Below are positions 35,916-44,961 of a stretch of DNA of 64,000 nucleotides, piece after piece. This DNA is from Microbacterium sp. CGR2 (GTDB lineage: Bacteria; Actinomycetota; Actinomycetes; Actinomycetales; Microbacteriaceae). The first letter of the stretch is position 1, and every line of letters starts with the position of its first letter. Under the pieces are notes generated by a model. It saw only the letters and a program-made list of their open reading frames with translations. It was not told the origin of the DNA and ran no database searches. Position numbers and translations under genes: made by a program. The DNA lies in assembly GCF_003626735.1 (NCBI RefSeq), contig NZ_RBHX01000001.1, positions 620,001 to 684,000 of the forward strand, read 5' to 3'.

Positions 35916-36767
35916 ATGATCGAATGGCTCACGGCACTCGCCGATCCGGCACGATGGCGAATCGTGCTGCTCCTGGCCGACCGCCCGCAATCGGTCGGCG
36001 TCATCGCCGAACTCTCCGGACTACGCCAGCCGCAAGCCAGCAAGCACCTCCAGACCCTGGAACGCGCAGGAGTCGCGGTGTCGCGGCGCAGCGGACAGCG
36101 GAGGATCTATGCGCTCGAACCAGAGGCGCTGCGCGCGCTGGCCACCGAGATCGCTCGAATCGGCGAGCGCGCAGCGTCCGGTCGCGTGCAGTTCGACCAG
36201 CACTCGGCCGCCGTCGTAGCCGAGACCGAAGCCGCCGATCGCGACCGCTGGGCGGACGGTCGCGAGTACGTCTTCCGGCGCCCCCTCGTGGCTGACCTCG
36301 CGACCACCTGGGAGCATCTCACCGAGCCGGACCTTCTGCGCCGGTGGTGGGCACCCTCGGGTCTGCGATTGGCTCACATCGAGTTCGGCACGCGAGTGGG
36401 CGACCCCATCGCCCAGGTGTACGTCGACGCTGCGGACACGCGTGGAACCGGCGTCGTCGTCGGTGAGGCGACCGGCGTGATCGACCACGTCGCGCCGCAC
36501 TCCCGCATCGACTTCACCCTGTCGCCTCGGCTGGCCGACGGTACGATCGGTTTCACCGGTCATTACCGCTGGGACATCGCCGACGCCGACGAAGGCACGC
36601 AGCTGGAGGTCCGCCTCCTCCTCGACGACACCGTCATACCGTCCGCCGAGTTCGTCGCCGGGATCGAGCTCGGTTGGAACGAGTGCCTCGACGAACTGGC
36701 GGCGCTTCTGACCGCGGCCACATCATCCACCTCCACCTCCACCTCCACCATGAAGGAATCGCAATGA
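35916..36767 (+). CDS. ArsR-family regulator fused to an SRPBCC (AHSA1) domain
   Basis: A 283-residue two-domain protein. Residues 1 to about 90 are an ArsR-type winged helix (LADPARWRIVLLLADRPQSVGVIAELSGLRQPQASKHL, with the wing SRRSGQRRIYALEP). Residues about 110-270 are a START/AHSA1-like hydrophobic-pocket domain (EYVFRRPLVADLATTWEHLTEPDLLRRWWAP and a late GWNECLDELAALL). The second domain probably senses a small hydrophobic ligand. The gene ends in a Ser-Thr dipeptide run coded by CCACCT repeats. Its stop overlaps the start of the RibD_C-type gene (ATGA), and it is divergent from the epoxide hydrolase. Confidence 0.87.
   Translation: MIEWLTALADPARWRIVLLLADRPQSVGVIAELSGLRQPQASKHLQTLERAGVAVSRRSGQRRIYALEPEALRALATEIARIGERAASGRVQFDQHSAAVVAETEAADRDRWADGREYVFRRPLVADLATTWEHLTEPDLLRRWWAPSGLRLAHIEFGTRVGDPIAQVYVDAADTRGTGVVVGEATGVIDHVAPHSRIDFTLSPRLADGTIGFTGHYRWDIADADEGTQLEVRLLLDDTVIPSAEFVAGIELGWNECLDELAALLTAATSSTSTSTSTMKESQ
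36727..36750 (+). repeat. 6-bp microsatellite at the end of the ArsR-SRPBCC gene
   Basis: Four copies of a CCACCT unit encode Ser-Thr repeats just before the last six codons. Changes of whole units would keep the frame. Confidence 0.75.
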
Positions 36768-37357
36768 GCACCAACGAACGTCGCGTCGTCGCGAACATCG
36801 CCCTGAGTCTGGACGGTTTCTACCAAGGGCCGGGAGACCCGGCAGACATGTCCTGGCTCATGCCCTATGCTCTCAGCGACGTCTCCCGTGACCATCTGAC
36901 CGGCCTCTGGCAGAACGCGACGACCGCCCTGCTCGGTCGCACGAACGCCGAAGGATTCTTCGCGTACTGGCCCACGGTCGCCGACGATGAGAACGCAGAC
37001 TCGCGAGACCGCGCATACGGAGCCTGGATGCGCGACGCGGAGAAGGTCGTGCTCTCACGATCCCTCGAATCGGCACCCTGGTCGAACGCCCGGGTCTTCG
37101 ACGAACCCGCCGCCGACGTGGTCGCCCGCCTCAAGGGCGAACCAGGCAGCGACATCGTCGTCTTCGCCAGCGTCAGCGTGATCAGGGCCCTCCTGGCGGC
37201 CGACGTCGTCGACCGCCTCTCACTGACGGTGTTCCCACAGATCCTCGGCGGCGGCGCGCGTCTGTTCGACGGCGAGATCCCGCCATCAGCGTGGACGCTG
37301 GCGAGCGCGGAGTCGGGCGACGGCGTCGTGGCCCTGACATACGACCGAGTTCGCTGA
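36764..37357 (+). CDS. dihydrofolate reductase-fold (RibD C-terminal-like) protein
   Basis: A 197-residue protein of the YyaP/YwjB group of DHFR-like reductases (RibD_C domain). It has the start VVANIALSLDGFYQGPGDP, the LLGRTNAEGFFAYWP stretch and the C-terminal DRLSLTVFPQILGGGARLF motif. It is probably a cytoplasmic NAD(P)H-dependent reductase whose substrate is not known. The start at MSTNERR overlaps the upstream stop by four bases. The open frame extends further 5' but would lie within the previous gene. Small DHFR-like genes are often coupled to ArsR/SRPBCC regulators. Confidence 0.87.
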   Translation: MSTNERRVVANIALSLDGFYQGPGDPADMSWLMPYALSDVSRDHLTGLWQNATTALLGRTNAEGFFAYWPTVADDENADSRDRAYGAWMRDAEKVVLSRSLESAPWSNARVFDEPAADVVARLKGEPGSDIVVFASVSVIRALLAADVVDRLSLTVFPQILGGGARLFDGEIPPSAWTLASAESGDGVVALTYDRVR

Positions 37358-37385
37358 TCGCGACCGCCGACCGGACCGAGTCCTC

Positions 37386-38351
37386 ATGACCGACCCCACC
37401 GCCCGCCTCCTGTCTCTGCTCTCGCTCTTGCAGACCGGTCCGGAACGCTCTGGACGCGACCTGGCCGAGCGCCTCGGAGTCTCGACGCGCACGATCCGCC
37501 ACGACGTGGACCGCCTGCGCGACCTCGGCTACCCGGTGGATGCCGCACGTGGCCCCGTGGGCGGCTACCGTCTCGGCGCCGGCGGCAAGCTGCCACCCCT
37601 GCTGCTCGACGATGAAGAGGCCGTGGCGGTGACGGTGGGCCTGCGCGCCGCCGCGGGAATCGCCGGAGTCGCCGAGTCGGGGGCGCGGGCCCTCGCCAAG
37701 CTCGAACAGGTGCTGCCCTCCCACCTGCGCCCCACCGTCGACGCACTGCGATCGAGCGTCGACAGGGCGCCCGAGAACAACGACACAGATGCGCCCGATC
37801 CGGAAGTCGACGCCGCGACGCTGCAGGCCATCGCGGGTGCCATCCGGAACACGGAGTGGCTGCGCTTCGACTACCAGGATGCGCAGGTCCTGGTAGAGCC
37901 GTACCGGCTGCTCACCTGGCATCGGCGCTGGTACCTGGTGGGGCGAGACCCGCAGACGGATGAGTGGGCGACGTACCGCGTCGACTGGATGACACTGCGG
38001 ATGCCGACGCGGCGGCGCTTCGACCCGCAACCCCTTCCGGGCGGCGACTACACGGCGTTCGCGATGCGCACGATCGCCGTGAGCGGGTGGGTCGTCCACG
38101 CGCGGTTGCGCATCGATGCCCCCGCCGAGGCCGTGCTCGACCGGATCCACGCCGCCGTCGGTGTCGTGGAGCCGGTCGACGATGAGCACTGCATCCTCGT
38201 CACCGGCGCCGACAGCCTCGATACGGTCGCCGCGTACATCGGGATGCTGATGATGGACTTCACCGTCGAATCGCCGCCGGAGCTCATCCCTCGTCTGCAG
38301 GTTCTCTCCGAGCGCTACGCCCGCGCGGTCGCCGGCTCTCCGCGCCCCTGA
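37386..38351 (+). CDS. WYL-domain transcriptional regulator (YafY-like)
   Basis: A 321-residue regulator. The N-terminal DeoR-type helix-turn-helix is clear (ERSGRDLAERLGVSTRTIRHDVDRLRDLGYP, about 19-49), followed by the linker GPVGGYRLGAGGKLPPLLLDDEEA. The WYL domain (about 140-205) has RFDYQD, VEPYRLLTWHRRWYLVGRD and WATYRVDWM, and a C-terminal WCX domain follows. WYL proteins respond to ligands or nucleic acid and often govern DNA-damage or defence genes. It lies 28 bp after the DHFR-fold gene in the same direction and may be the third gene of that operon. The target is unknown. Confidence 0.9.
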   Translation: MTDPTARLLSLLSLLQTGPERSGRDLAERLGVSTRTIRHDVDRLRDLGYPVDAARGPVGGYRLGAGGKLPPLLLDDEEAVAVTVGLRAAAGIAGVAESGARALAKLEQVLPSHLRPTVDALRSSVDRAPENNDTDAPDPEVDAATLQAIAGAIRNTEWLRFDYQDAQVLVEPYRLLTWHRRWYLVGRDPQTDEWATYRVDWMTLRMPTRRRFDPQPLPGGDYTAFAMRTIAVSGWVVHARLRIDAPAEAVLDRIHAAVGVVEPVDDEHCILVTGADSLDTVAAYIGMLMMDFTVESPPELIPRLQVLSERYARAVAGSPRP

Positions 38352-38361
38352 GCTCCGGCGG

Positions 38362-39747
38362 TCAGGCGCCCTTCAGGCGCTCCGCCAGGTAAGCGTGCAG
38401 CCCGTCGATCGACACGCGCTCCTGTGCCATCGTGTCGCGGTCGCGCACGGTGACGGCACGGTCGTCGAGCGAGTCGAAGTCGACCGTCACGCAGAACGGG
38501 GTGCCGATCTCATCCTGTCGGCGGTAGCGTCGCCCGATGGCGCCGGCATCGTCGAAGTCGACAGCCCAGGAACTGCGAAGCGTGTCGGCGACCTCGCGCG
38601 CGAGCGGAGACAGCTTCTCGTTGCGCGACAACGGCAGCACTGCAGCCTTGACCGGGGCGAGGCGCGGGTCGAGCTTGAGCACTGTGCGCACGTCGGTGCC
38701 CCCCTTGGCGTTGGGCACCTCCTCTTCGCGGTACGCATCGACGAGGAACGCCATCATGGCCCGGGTGAGGCCGAACGACGGCTCGATCACGTACGGGGTA
38801 TAACGCTCGCCGGTGGCCTGGTCGAAGTAAGTGAGGCTCTGGCCCGACGCTTCGCTGTGGCTGGAGAGGTCGTAATCGGTGCGGTTGGCGACGCCCATGA
38901 GCTCGCCCCACTCCTTGCCGACGAAGCCGAATTTGTACTCGACGTCGATCGTCCCGGCGGAGTAGTGCGCCCGGTCATCCTCGGGCACATCGAACTGACG
39001 CATGTTCTCGGCGTCGATACCGAGATCGATGAACCAGTTCCAGCACGCCTCCACCCAGTGCTCGAACCACTGCTGCGCCTCGGCGGGAGGGGTGAAGAAC
39101 TCGATCTCCATCTGCTCGAACTCGCGCGTGCGGAAGATGAAGTTACCGGGGGTGATCTCGTTGCGGAAGGCCTTGCCGACCTGGCCGATGCCGAACGGCG
39201 GCTTCTTGCGGCTCGCGGTGAGCACGTTCGAGAAGTTGACGAAGATGCCCTGAGCCGTCTCGGGACGCAGGTAGTACAGGCTGGATTCGTCGTCGACCAC
39301 GCCGAGGTACGTCTTGATCAGACCCGAGAACGACTTCGGCTCGGTGTACTGGCCCTTGGTGCCGCAGTTCGGGCACGGCACGTCGAGAAGACCGTTCTCG
39401 GCCTTGCGTCCCTTGCGCGCCTCGAAGTCCTCGACGAGGTTGTCGGCGCGGAAGCGCTTGTGACACTGCAGACATTCGACGAGCGGGTCGGTGAAGGTGG
39501 CGACGTGACCGGACGCTTCCCACACCCGCTTGGGCAGGATGATGCTCGAGTCGAGGCCGACCATGTCGCCACGGCCGCGGACGAAGGTCTGCCACCACTG
39601 GCGGCGGATGTTCTCCTTGAGCTCGGTGCCGAGGGGACCATAGTCCCAGGCCGATCGCGAACCGCCGTAGATCTCACCCGCTTGGAACACGAACCCGCGG
39701 TGGCGGGCGAGGGCGATGACCTTGTCAAGACGGGACTGTTCGGCCAC
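38362..39747 (-). CDS. glyS: glycyl-tRNA synthetase (single-chain, dimeric type)
   Basis: A 461-residue class II synthetase that charges tRNA-Gly. Motifs are [20 protein letters not shown], motif 2 [21 protein letters not shown], motif 3 [14 protein letters not shown], and a zinc-type insertion with CLQCHKRF and CPNCGTKG. This is the archaeal/eukaryotic-like form common in actinobacteria, of normal length. A TACACT -10 box at 39798-39803 would give a leader of about 45 bases, so this gene is not leaderless. I see no T-box. It is divergent from the peptide transporter gene and convergent with the WYL gene. Confidence 0.97.
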   Translation of the reverse strand: MAEQSRLDKVIALARHRGFVFQAGEIYGGSRSAWDYGPLGTELKENIRRQWWQTFVRGRGDMVGLDSSIILPKRVWEASGHVATFTDPLVECLQCHKRFRADNLVEDFEARKGRKAENGLLDVPCPNCGTKGQYTEPKSFSGLIKTYLGVVDDESSLYYLRPETAQGIFVNFSNVLTASRKKPPFGIGQVGKAFRNEITPGNFIFRTREFEQMEIEFFTPPAEAQQWFEHWVEACWNWFIDLGIDAENMRQFDVPEDDRAHYSAGTIDVEYKFGFVGKEWGELMGVANRTDYDLSSHSEASGQSLTYFDQATGERYTPYVIEPSFGLTRAMMAFLVDAYREEEVPNAKGGTDVRTVLKLDPRLAPVKAAVLPLSRNEKLSPLAREVADTLRSSWAVDFDDAGAIGRRYRRQDEIGTPFCVTVDFDSLDDRAVTVRDRDTMAQERVSIDGLHAYLAERLKGA

Positions 39748-39828
39748 GGTGGCTCCAATGGTCGGCTGTGGGAGAACCCGTGAGCACGGGCATCTCCAGT
39801 GTATCCGCGCGAAAGCTGCCTGCTTGAG

Positions 39829-39859
39829 CCTCCGACTGGGACCCTCAGCCGGTCGGAGG
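39829..39859. promoter_or_regulatory. inverted repeat upstream of the peptide transporter gene
   Basis: CCTCCGAC (39829-39836) and GTCGGAGG (39852-39859) are exact complements around a 15-base centre. They sit just before the TACCGT -10 box, so an operator role is possible. Confidence 0.35.
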
Positions 39860-39860
39860 G

Positions 39861-39866
39861 TACCGT
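39861..39866 (+). promoter_or_regulatory. -10 box, leaderless promoter of the POT transporter
   Basis: TACCGT six bases before the ATG at 39873. Confidence 0.45.
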
Positions 39867-39872
39867 CGATGC

Positions 39873-41342
39873 ATGAACACCGAGCAGCCGACCCGTCACA
39901 CCCGCGACGAAGACACCCGCTTCTTCGGCCAGCCTTGGTCGCTGGTGCATGTCTTCGGCGTCGAGATGTGGGAGCGGTTCAGCTTCTACGGCATGCAGGG
40001 CATCCTGCTGATCTACCTGTACTACTCCGTCACCGACGGCGGACTCGGCATCCCTCAGGCGATCGCCGGCGGCATCGTCGGCGCATACGGCGGCTCGGTC
40101 TACCTGGCGACCATCCTCGGCGCCTGGCTCGCCGACCGGCTCTTCGGGTCGGAGCGCGTCCTGTTCGCCAGCGCGATCGTGATCGTCGCCGGCCACCTCG
40201 CCCTCGCGCTGATCCCCGGTGTGCTCGGAGTCGGTGTGGGCCTCGTGCTCGTGGCCCTCGGATCGGGTGGGCTCAAGGCGAACGCCACATCGGTGGTCGG
40301 CAGTCTCTACAGCGCCGACGACACCCGACGGGACGCCGGCTTCTCGCTGTTCTACCTCGGGATCAATCTCGGGGCATTCCTCGGCCCCATCCTCACCGGG
40401 CTGCTGCAGTCGTCGCTGGGCTTCCACTACGGCTTCGGCCTCGCCGCCATCGGCATGACGCTTGGACTGGTGCAGTATTCGTTCGGTCGCCGCGCCCTGC
40501 CCGACACCGCTCGACAGGTGCCGAACCCGCTCCCCTCCTCGCGATATCCCCTGGTCGCACTCATCGCTGCAGCGGCCATCGCGCTGATCGTCGTGCTCGT
40601 GCTGCTCGGCGTCATCCGCGCAGACAACCTGTCCCTCATCGTCATCCTCGGCACCGTGGTCGCCGCGATCGCCTACTTCGCCGTGATCCTCGGCAGCCGA
40701 CGGATCGACAGCACCGAACGCTCCCGCGTCTGGGGATTCCTCCCGCTGTTCGTCACGAGTGTGGCCTTCTGGTCGCTGTACCAGCAGCAGTTCACCGTGC
40801 TCACCGTGTATTCCGACGAGCGCCTCGACCGCAACCTGTTCGGCTGGGAGATGCCGGTGTCGTGGGTGCAGTCCATCAACCCGATCTTCATCATCATCCT
40901 GTCGGGCGTCTTCGCCGCCGTCTGGACGCGTCTGGGCGCACGCCAGCCGTCGACCCCGGTGAAGTTCGGCCTGGGCGCGATGATCATGGGAGCCGCGTTC
41001 CTGCTGTTCCTGCCGTTCGCGGGAGGAGGGGCGAACTCGACGCCGCTGCTGGCGATCGTCGGCATCCTCTTCGTGTTCACGGTGGCGGAGCTGCTGATCT
41101 CGCCCGTGGGGCTCTCCGTCACGACGAAGCTCGCGCCTGCCGTCTTCCACACACAGATGGTGGCGCTGTTCTTCTTGTCGGTGGCCCTGGGCACCGCGAT
41201 CTCGGGCTGGCTCGTGCAGTTCTACGACGCCGACAACGAGGTTCCCTACTTCTCGATCCTCGGCGGTATCGCGATCCTCGTCGGCATCGGCCTGCTGCTG
41301 TCCGTCAAGCCGGTGCTGCGGCTCATGCGCGGGGTGCGCTGA
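39873..41342 (+). CDS. POT/PTR family proton-coupled peptide transporter
   Basis: A 489-residue major-facilitator protein with 14 predicted helices. The signature [19 protein letters not shown] (about 30-48) carries the ExxER proton-coupling motif; [11 protein letters not shown] and [16 protein letters not shown] are the PTR2 signatures. It imports di- and tripeptides across the cytoplasmic membrane. It resembles DtpT-like bacterial POTs in length. Its last 20 bases overlap the 3' end of the GNAT gene on the other strand. Confidence 0.93.
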   Translation: MNTEQPTRHTRDEDTRFFGQPWSLVHVFGVEMWERFSFYGMQGILLIYLYYSVTDGGLGIPQAIAGGIVGAYGGSVYLATILGAWLADRLFGSERVLFASAIVIVAGHLALALIPGVLGVGVGLVLVALGSGGLKANATSVVGSLYSADDTRRDAGFSLFYLGINLGAFLGPILTGLLQSSLGFHYGFGLAAIGMTLGLVQYSFGRRALPDTARQVPNPLPSSRYPLVALIAAAAIALIVVLVLLGVIRADNLSLIVILGTVVAAIAYFAVILGSRRIDSTERSRVWGFLPLFVTSVAFWSLYQQQFTVLTVYSDERLDRNLFGWEMPVSWVQSINPIFIIILSGVFAAVWTRLGARQPSTPVKFGLGAMIMGAAFLLFLPFAGGGANSTPLLAIVGILFVFTVAELLISPVGLSVTTKLAPAVFHTQMVALFFLSVALGTAISGWLVQFYDADNEVPYFSILGGIAILVGIGLLLSVKPVLRLMRGVR

Positions 41343-42021
41343 ACAGGTACCCTCTGGCCACGTCGAAGCCGGTGATCTGCAGGCCGCGGGCGAGCAGGCC
41401 CTCCATCTGAGCCCGCAGGCGCGTGCGCCACTCGTGGGCCGCGGCGGGGTCTGAACCGCGCAGAGCCTCGATGTCAGCGGGGATCTCGAGAGTCTCGGCC
41501 ACCGCCTCGTCGGCGGGAGCCTTGGCGATGTCGGCAAGCGCCCACTCGACGTCGAGGCGATCGCTCTCATCACCGGCATCCCCGCCGCCGAAGATTCCGT
41601 AGCGGTTCACCGAGTAGCCGGTCACTCTCGCTCCGAGCACGCTCAGGAAGAAGTGGGCGTTGCGGGCGACCAGCGGATCGAACGTCCAGGTGATGCGCCC
41701 CACGTCGCGGGAGAACGCCCACTGACGCTGGTGCTCCTTCAACTCACGCCCCCAACCGCGCCCACGGTATTCGGGCAGAAGCGCCGTGATGTGCGAGTGC
41801 ATCGCACGCCGGCCCGGCTCACCGAAGAACGCGATCGACGCGCCGACCATGTGTTCGTCGCCTCCTTCGCCGTCGAAGAGGCCGACGACGTAGTTGCCTG
41901 ACTGCTGCAGGGCGCGCAGGGTGCCGGCATCGACGACGCGCTGCGGACCCCGGATGGAGTCGAGCAGGCCCTGCGCGTCGATGATGAGTTCAACGGTGTC
42001 GAGATCACGGATGGTTCGCAC
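41323..42021 (-). CDS. GNAT-superfamily acetyltransferase (COG3375-like)
   Basis: A 232-residue predicted acetyltransferase. The acetyl-CoA site is LLPEYRGRGWGRELKEHQRQWA. The segment ITWTFDPLVARNAHFFLSVLGARVTGY is the hallmark of the COG3375 group. An open frame continues upstream, but the GTG at 42021 (VRTIRDLDTVELI) is chosen because CAGACT stands six bases before it and a longer form would run into the divergent MFS gene. The substrate is unknown. Confidence 0.78.
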   Translation of the reverse strand: MRTIRDLDTVELIIDAQGLLDSIRGPQRVVDAGTLRALQQSGNYVVGLFDGEGGDEHMVGASIAFFGEPGRRAMHSHITALLPEYRGRGWGRELKEHQRQWAFSRDVGRITWTFDPLVARNAHFFLSVLGARVTGYSVNRYGIFGGGDAGDESDRLDVEWALADIAKAPADEAVAETLEIPADIEALRGSDPAAAHEWRTRLRAQMEGLLARGLQITGFDVARGYLFSAPRA

Positions 42022-42027
42022 GAACCC

Positions 42028-42094
42028 AGTCTGCCCCTCCTCGCCGCGTTCGAGGAATCGTCCGGCCCCGAGTCCGGGAGAACGCCGATAGCCT
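42028..42094. promoter_or_regulatory. divergent leaderless promoters of the GNAT and MFS genes
   Basis: On the minus strand CAGACT (42028-42033) is six bases before the GTG at 42021. On the plus strand TAGCCT (42089-42094) is six bases before the GTG at 42101. The start sites would be only about 80 bp apart. Confidence 0.45.
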
Positions 42095-42100
42095 GGATCG

Positions 42101-43540
42101 GTGAGTGCGAGTGACGACAGGGCAAGAAGGCGTCTCTCCCGAACCTCGCCGAAGTGGGCGATCGTCGCCGTTCTCGCCTTCGCCGGCCTGTGCTCCTCGT
42201 TCATGTTCACCCTCGTGGTGCCGCTCCAGGCAGAGCTGCCTCAGCTGTTGAACGCCTCGCGCGAGGACACCACCTGGGTCGTCACGATCACGCTGCTCGT
42301 CGCCGCAGTCGCCACCCCGATCTCGGGCCGTCTGGGTGACATGTACGGCAAGCGACGCGTGGTGATCGTGCTGCTGGTCCTGCTCATCGTCGGGTCGGTC
42401 ATCGCGGCGGTGTCGGCATCCATCGTCGGCGTGATCATCGGGCGCGCTCTGCAGGGTGCGGTCACCGGCGTCGTACCGCTCGGCATCGCGATCATGCGTG
42501 ACGTGCTGCCGACCAACCGTCTCGGAACCGCCGTCGCCCTGATGAGCGCCACGATGGGCGTCGGCGGCGCGATCGGGATGCCGGTGGCAGCCCTTCTCGC
42601 CCAGAATGCCGACTGGCACATGCTGTTCTGGCTCGCCGCGGCACTCGGCGGCGTGGGGCTCGCCCTCGTCGTCGCGGTCATCCCCGAGGACGTGCTCCGG
42701 TTCCCCGGTCGCCTGGACGTGCTCGGCGCCCTCGGCCTCGCGATCGGTCTGACCGGTGTGCTGCTGTTCGTCTCACGCGGTGCGGAGTGGGGCTGGGCCG
42801 CGCCGCTCACCCTCGTCTGCGGCGTGGGCGGACTCGCCGTCCTGCTGCTGTGGGGCTGGTATCAGCTCCGCACCGACGATCCTCTCCTCGACCTCCGGGT
42901 CGCCGCCCGCCCTGCGGTGCTGTTCACCAACATCGCCGCGATCGGCATGGGCTTCGCGCTGTTCGCCTCCAACGTCACCTTCCCGCAACTGCTCGAACTG
43001 CCCGCAGACGGAGGCGGGTTCGGTCTGGACATGGTCGCAGCGGCGCTCGTGATCATGCCCGCCGGTCTGGTGATGATGGTGATCTCCCCGCTGTCCGGCT
43101 GGCTGGAGCGCACCGTCGGCCCTCGTCCGCTCTTCACCGTGGGCGCCGTCGCCATCGTGCTCGCCTACGTGTTCGTCCTGCTCTGGTCCAGCGAGGTGTG
43201 GCACATCCTCATGGCGAACCTGCTGATCGGTGTGGGCATCGGGTTCACGTTCGCCGCCATGCCGATGATCATCATGCGATCGGTCCCGACGAACGAGACC
43301 GGGGCATCCAACGGACTGAATGCGCTGTTCCGCTCGGTCGGCACGTCCGGCGCCTCCGCCGTCATGGGCGGGGTTCTGGCCGCGATGAGCGTCGAGGTCG
43401 ACGGAGTCGCCGTGCCCACTCGAGCAGCATTCGAAGTCTGCTTCTGGCTCGCCATCGCCGCGGGGATCATCGCCGTGGTGCTGTCGCTGTTCATCCCGAA
43501 GCAGCGCTCCACCGAGCAGCATCCGTCACTGCCGAGCTGA
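42101..43540 (+). CDS. MFS transporter, DHA2-like drug exporter
   Basis: A 479-residue protein with 14 hydrophobic helices and the DHA2 arrangement. It has the motif-A-like GRLGDMYGKRRVVIVLLVL after helix 2, GRALQGAVTGVVPLGIAIMRD in helix 4, and motif C-like GVGGAIGMPVAALLA in helix 5. It probably exports drugs or metabolites using the proton gradient. The GTG start is six bases after a TAGCCT box. The basic N terminus (DDRARRRLSRTSPKW) precedes helix 1. It overlaps the next minus-strand gene by 15 bp at its 3' end. Confidence 0.92.
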   Translation: MSASDDRARRRLSRTSPKWAIVAVLAFAGLCSSFMFTLVVPLQAELPQLLNASREDTTWVVTITLLVAAVATPISGRLGDMYGKRRVVIVLLVLLIVGSVIAAVSASIVGVIIGRALQGAVTGVVPLGIAIMRDVLPTNRLGTAVALMSATMGVGGAIGMPVAALLAQNADWHMLFWLAAALGGVGLALVVAVIPEDVLRFPGRLDVLGALGLAIGLTGVLLFVSRGAEWGWAAPLTLVCGVGGLAVLLLWGWYQLRTDDPLLDLRVAARPAVLFTNIAAIGMGFALFASNVTFPQLLELPADGGGFGLDMVAAALVIMPAGLVMMVISPLSGWLERTVGPRPLFTVGAVAIVLAYVFVLLWSSEVWHILMANLLIGVGIGFTFAAMPMIIMRSVPTNETGASNGLNALFRSVGTSGASAVMGGVLAAMSVEVDGVAVPTRAAFEVCFWLAIAAGIIAVVLSLFIPKQRSTEQHPSLPS

Positions 43541-43942
43541 CTCCGAGATCGTTCGCGGGTCGGGGTCGCCGTCTCGCGGCGGGCGAAGGCGCGCGGGGAT
43601 GGGCCACTCGAGCACGAACTGCGCGGTCGCCGGCCGGGTCATGTCACCGAAGTCATCCAGCTTCACCACGATCCTGCCCGGCGCTCCGGCCTCGTCGGGT
43701 GTCACTTCGAGGATGCGCACGCGCAGGGGGCGCCGGCCTTCACCGTCGAGCATCCACGGGTCGGCGAGCCAGGCGATTCCGTGCTCTTCGAGAGCATCTT
43801 CGGCGTCGAGCCATTCGGTGGGTTCAGAGACCTGACGCCCGAGCACATCGACCGCGACCCACTCGTCGCCGTGCGGATGGATCCAGCCGAGCAACTCACC
43901 GTCGTCACGGCGGTGCGGGGTCCAGTCGGTGGTCGGTGCCAT
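43526..43942 (-). CDS. conserved hypothetical protein
   Basis: A 138-residue soluble acidic protein that I do not recognise. It opens with WTPHRRDDGELLGWIHPHGDEWVAVDVLGR and continues with WLDAEDALEEHGIAWLADPWML, RPLRVRILEVTPD and IVVKLDDFGDM, a beta-rich pattern that could form two small sheets. There is no membrane helix or signal. Its start overlaps the stop of the beta-lactamase-like gene by one base (TGATG), so they are translated together and may act together. Confidence 0.72.
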   Translation of the reverse strand: MAPTTDWTPHRRDDGELLGWIHPHGDEWVAVDVLGRQVSEPTEWLDAEDALEEHGIAWLADPWMLDGEGRRPLRVRILEVTPDEAGAPGRIVVKLDDFGDMTRPATAQFVLEWPIPARLRPPRDGDPDPRTISESARQ

Positions 43943-44883
43943 CAGTGCGTGTACTCCATGAGTTCGACACCGAGCACGCGGAACGCGTCGTGAGCGCGCA
44001 GTCGATGTGTGATCGACAGATCGTCGAAGCAGACGATGAGCGAGTACGCGACTCCCGCCCTGGGCCCCGCGAGCACCCCGGCTTCGGCGCGCACCCCGCG
44101 GTCCCGACCGGTCTTGTTGACGAAGAGGAGGCCGTGCTGGTCATGATCGTGCGCGAACGGGTCGAGTCCGGTCGAGGCGCCGACCAGACTGAGGTCGTTG
44201 TTGAGGCCGAGCCACTCCGAGACCTGCGCACTCACCGCGGCGTCGACGGCCTGGGAGTTGACCAGCGCCGAGAAGAGACCGGCGAGCTCACGCGCGGATC
44301 CGACGGCAACCTGCGGTGCATCGTCAGGCCCCCGATGGTCGCGGAACCGGTCGAGCAGAGCCGTGTGCCGCAAGCCCAGCGATTCGATGCGTTCGCGCAC
44401 CCGGTCGTGCCCGACCTTGTCCAGCAGCACATTGACCGCGACGGGGTCGCCCGACGAAGCGGCCAGCACCGCGAGGTCTTCGAGCGGAAGCGCCGGAGCG
44501 TGCAGGTGCCGCCACACCCCCGCGGTCTCCACCGCCTCGACGCTGGACCGCTCCACGATCTCGAACGGATCGAGGGTGCCGCCCTCGAAACCGGCGGCCA
44601 CCTCCACCAGCAGGGGGACGACCCCCAGGCCCGCGATCGGCAGGGTCACGTGATCGTCACCCGCCAGCACATGCATGTGTGTGTCGAGGTCGACCACGTG
44701 CACCGAGACCTGCGCCCCGGACTCCGTCAGATCTTCCAGCGAGCGCAGAGTGGAGGGGAAGGACCGGCGTTGTGGTGCCGCGCGACGTGGCAGGCGCCGG
44801 CCGGCGCGCTGCGACCGCCGCCCTTCCGCCCGGGCCGGGGCAGAGGACTTGCGGGACCCATCGAAAGGCTCGGGAACGCTCAC
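43942..44883 (-). CDS. class A beta-lactamase-like protein lacking the catalytic Ser and Lys
   Basis: A 313-residue protein with the serine beta-lactamase/DD-peptidase fold. Residues 1-45 are Arg-rich and hydrophilic with no signal peptide. The helix that should carry SxxK reads LPIAGLGVVPLLVEVA, so Ser is replaced by Gly85 and Lys by Val88. The SDN element reads SGD (134-136). The KTG motif is kept (VNKTGRD, 257-259), as are the surrounding strands. It is probably non-hydrolytic and may bind a ligand or partner. It is coupled to the 138-residue hypothetical gene. Confidence 0.78.
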   Translation of the reverse strand: MSVPEPFDGSRKSSAPARAEGRRSQRAGRRLPRRAAPQRRSFPSTLRSLEDLTESGAQVSVHVVDLDTHMHVLAGDDHVTLPIAGLGVVPLLVEVAAGFEGGTLDPFEIVERSSVEAVETAGVWRHLHAPALPLEDLAVLAASSGDPVAVNVLLDKVGHDRVRERIESLGLRHTALLDRFRDHRGPDDAPQVAVGSARELAGLFSALVNSQAVDAAVSAQVSEWLGLNNDLSLVGASTGLDPFAHDHDQHGLLFVNKTGRDRGVRAEAGVLAGPRAGVAYSLIVCFDDLSITHRLRAHDAFRVLGVELMEYTH

Positions 44884-44961
44884 TCGTGATCCTTCAGGAG
44901 AGGAGATGTGCCGATATCGTAACCCCGCCGACGAGTGGGAACCCGTGAGTGCGTCGATCGG

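Noticed and set aside
39748..39872. T-box riboswitch before glyS
   Set aside because: The leader after the TACACT box is only about 45 bases and lacks the T-box core TGGNACCGCG.
43942..44883. Functional beta-lactamase
   Set aside because: The catalytic Ser and Lys of SxxK are missing and there is no export signal.
42787..44889. 700-codon plus-strand frame spanning the MFS, hypothetical and beta-lactamase-like genes
   Set aside because: It crosses several real genes in different frames, and the product is Arg-rich without domains.
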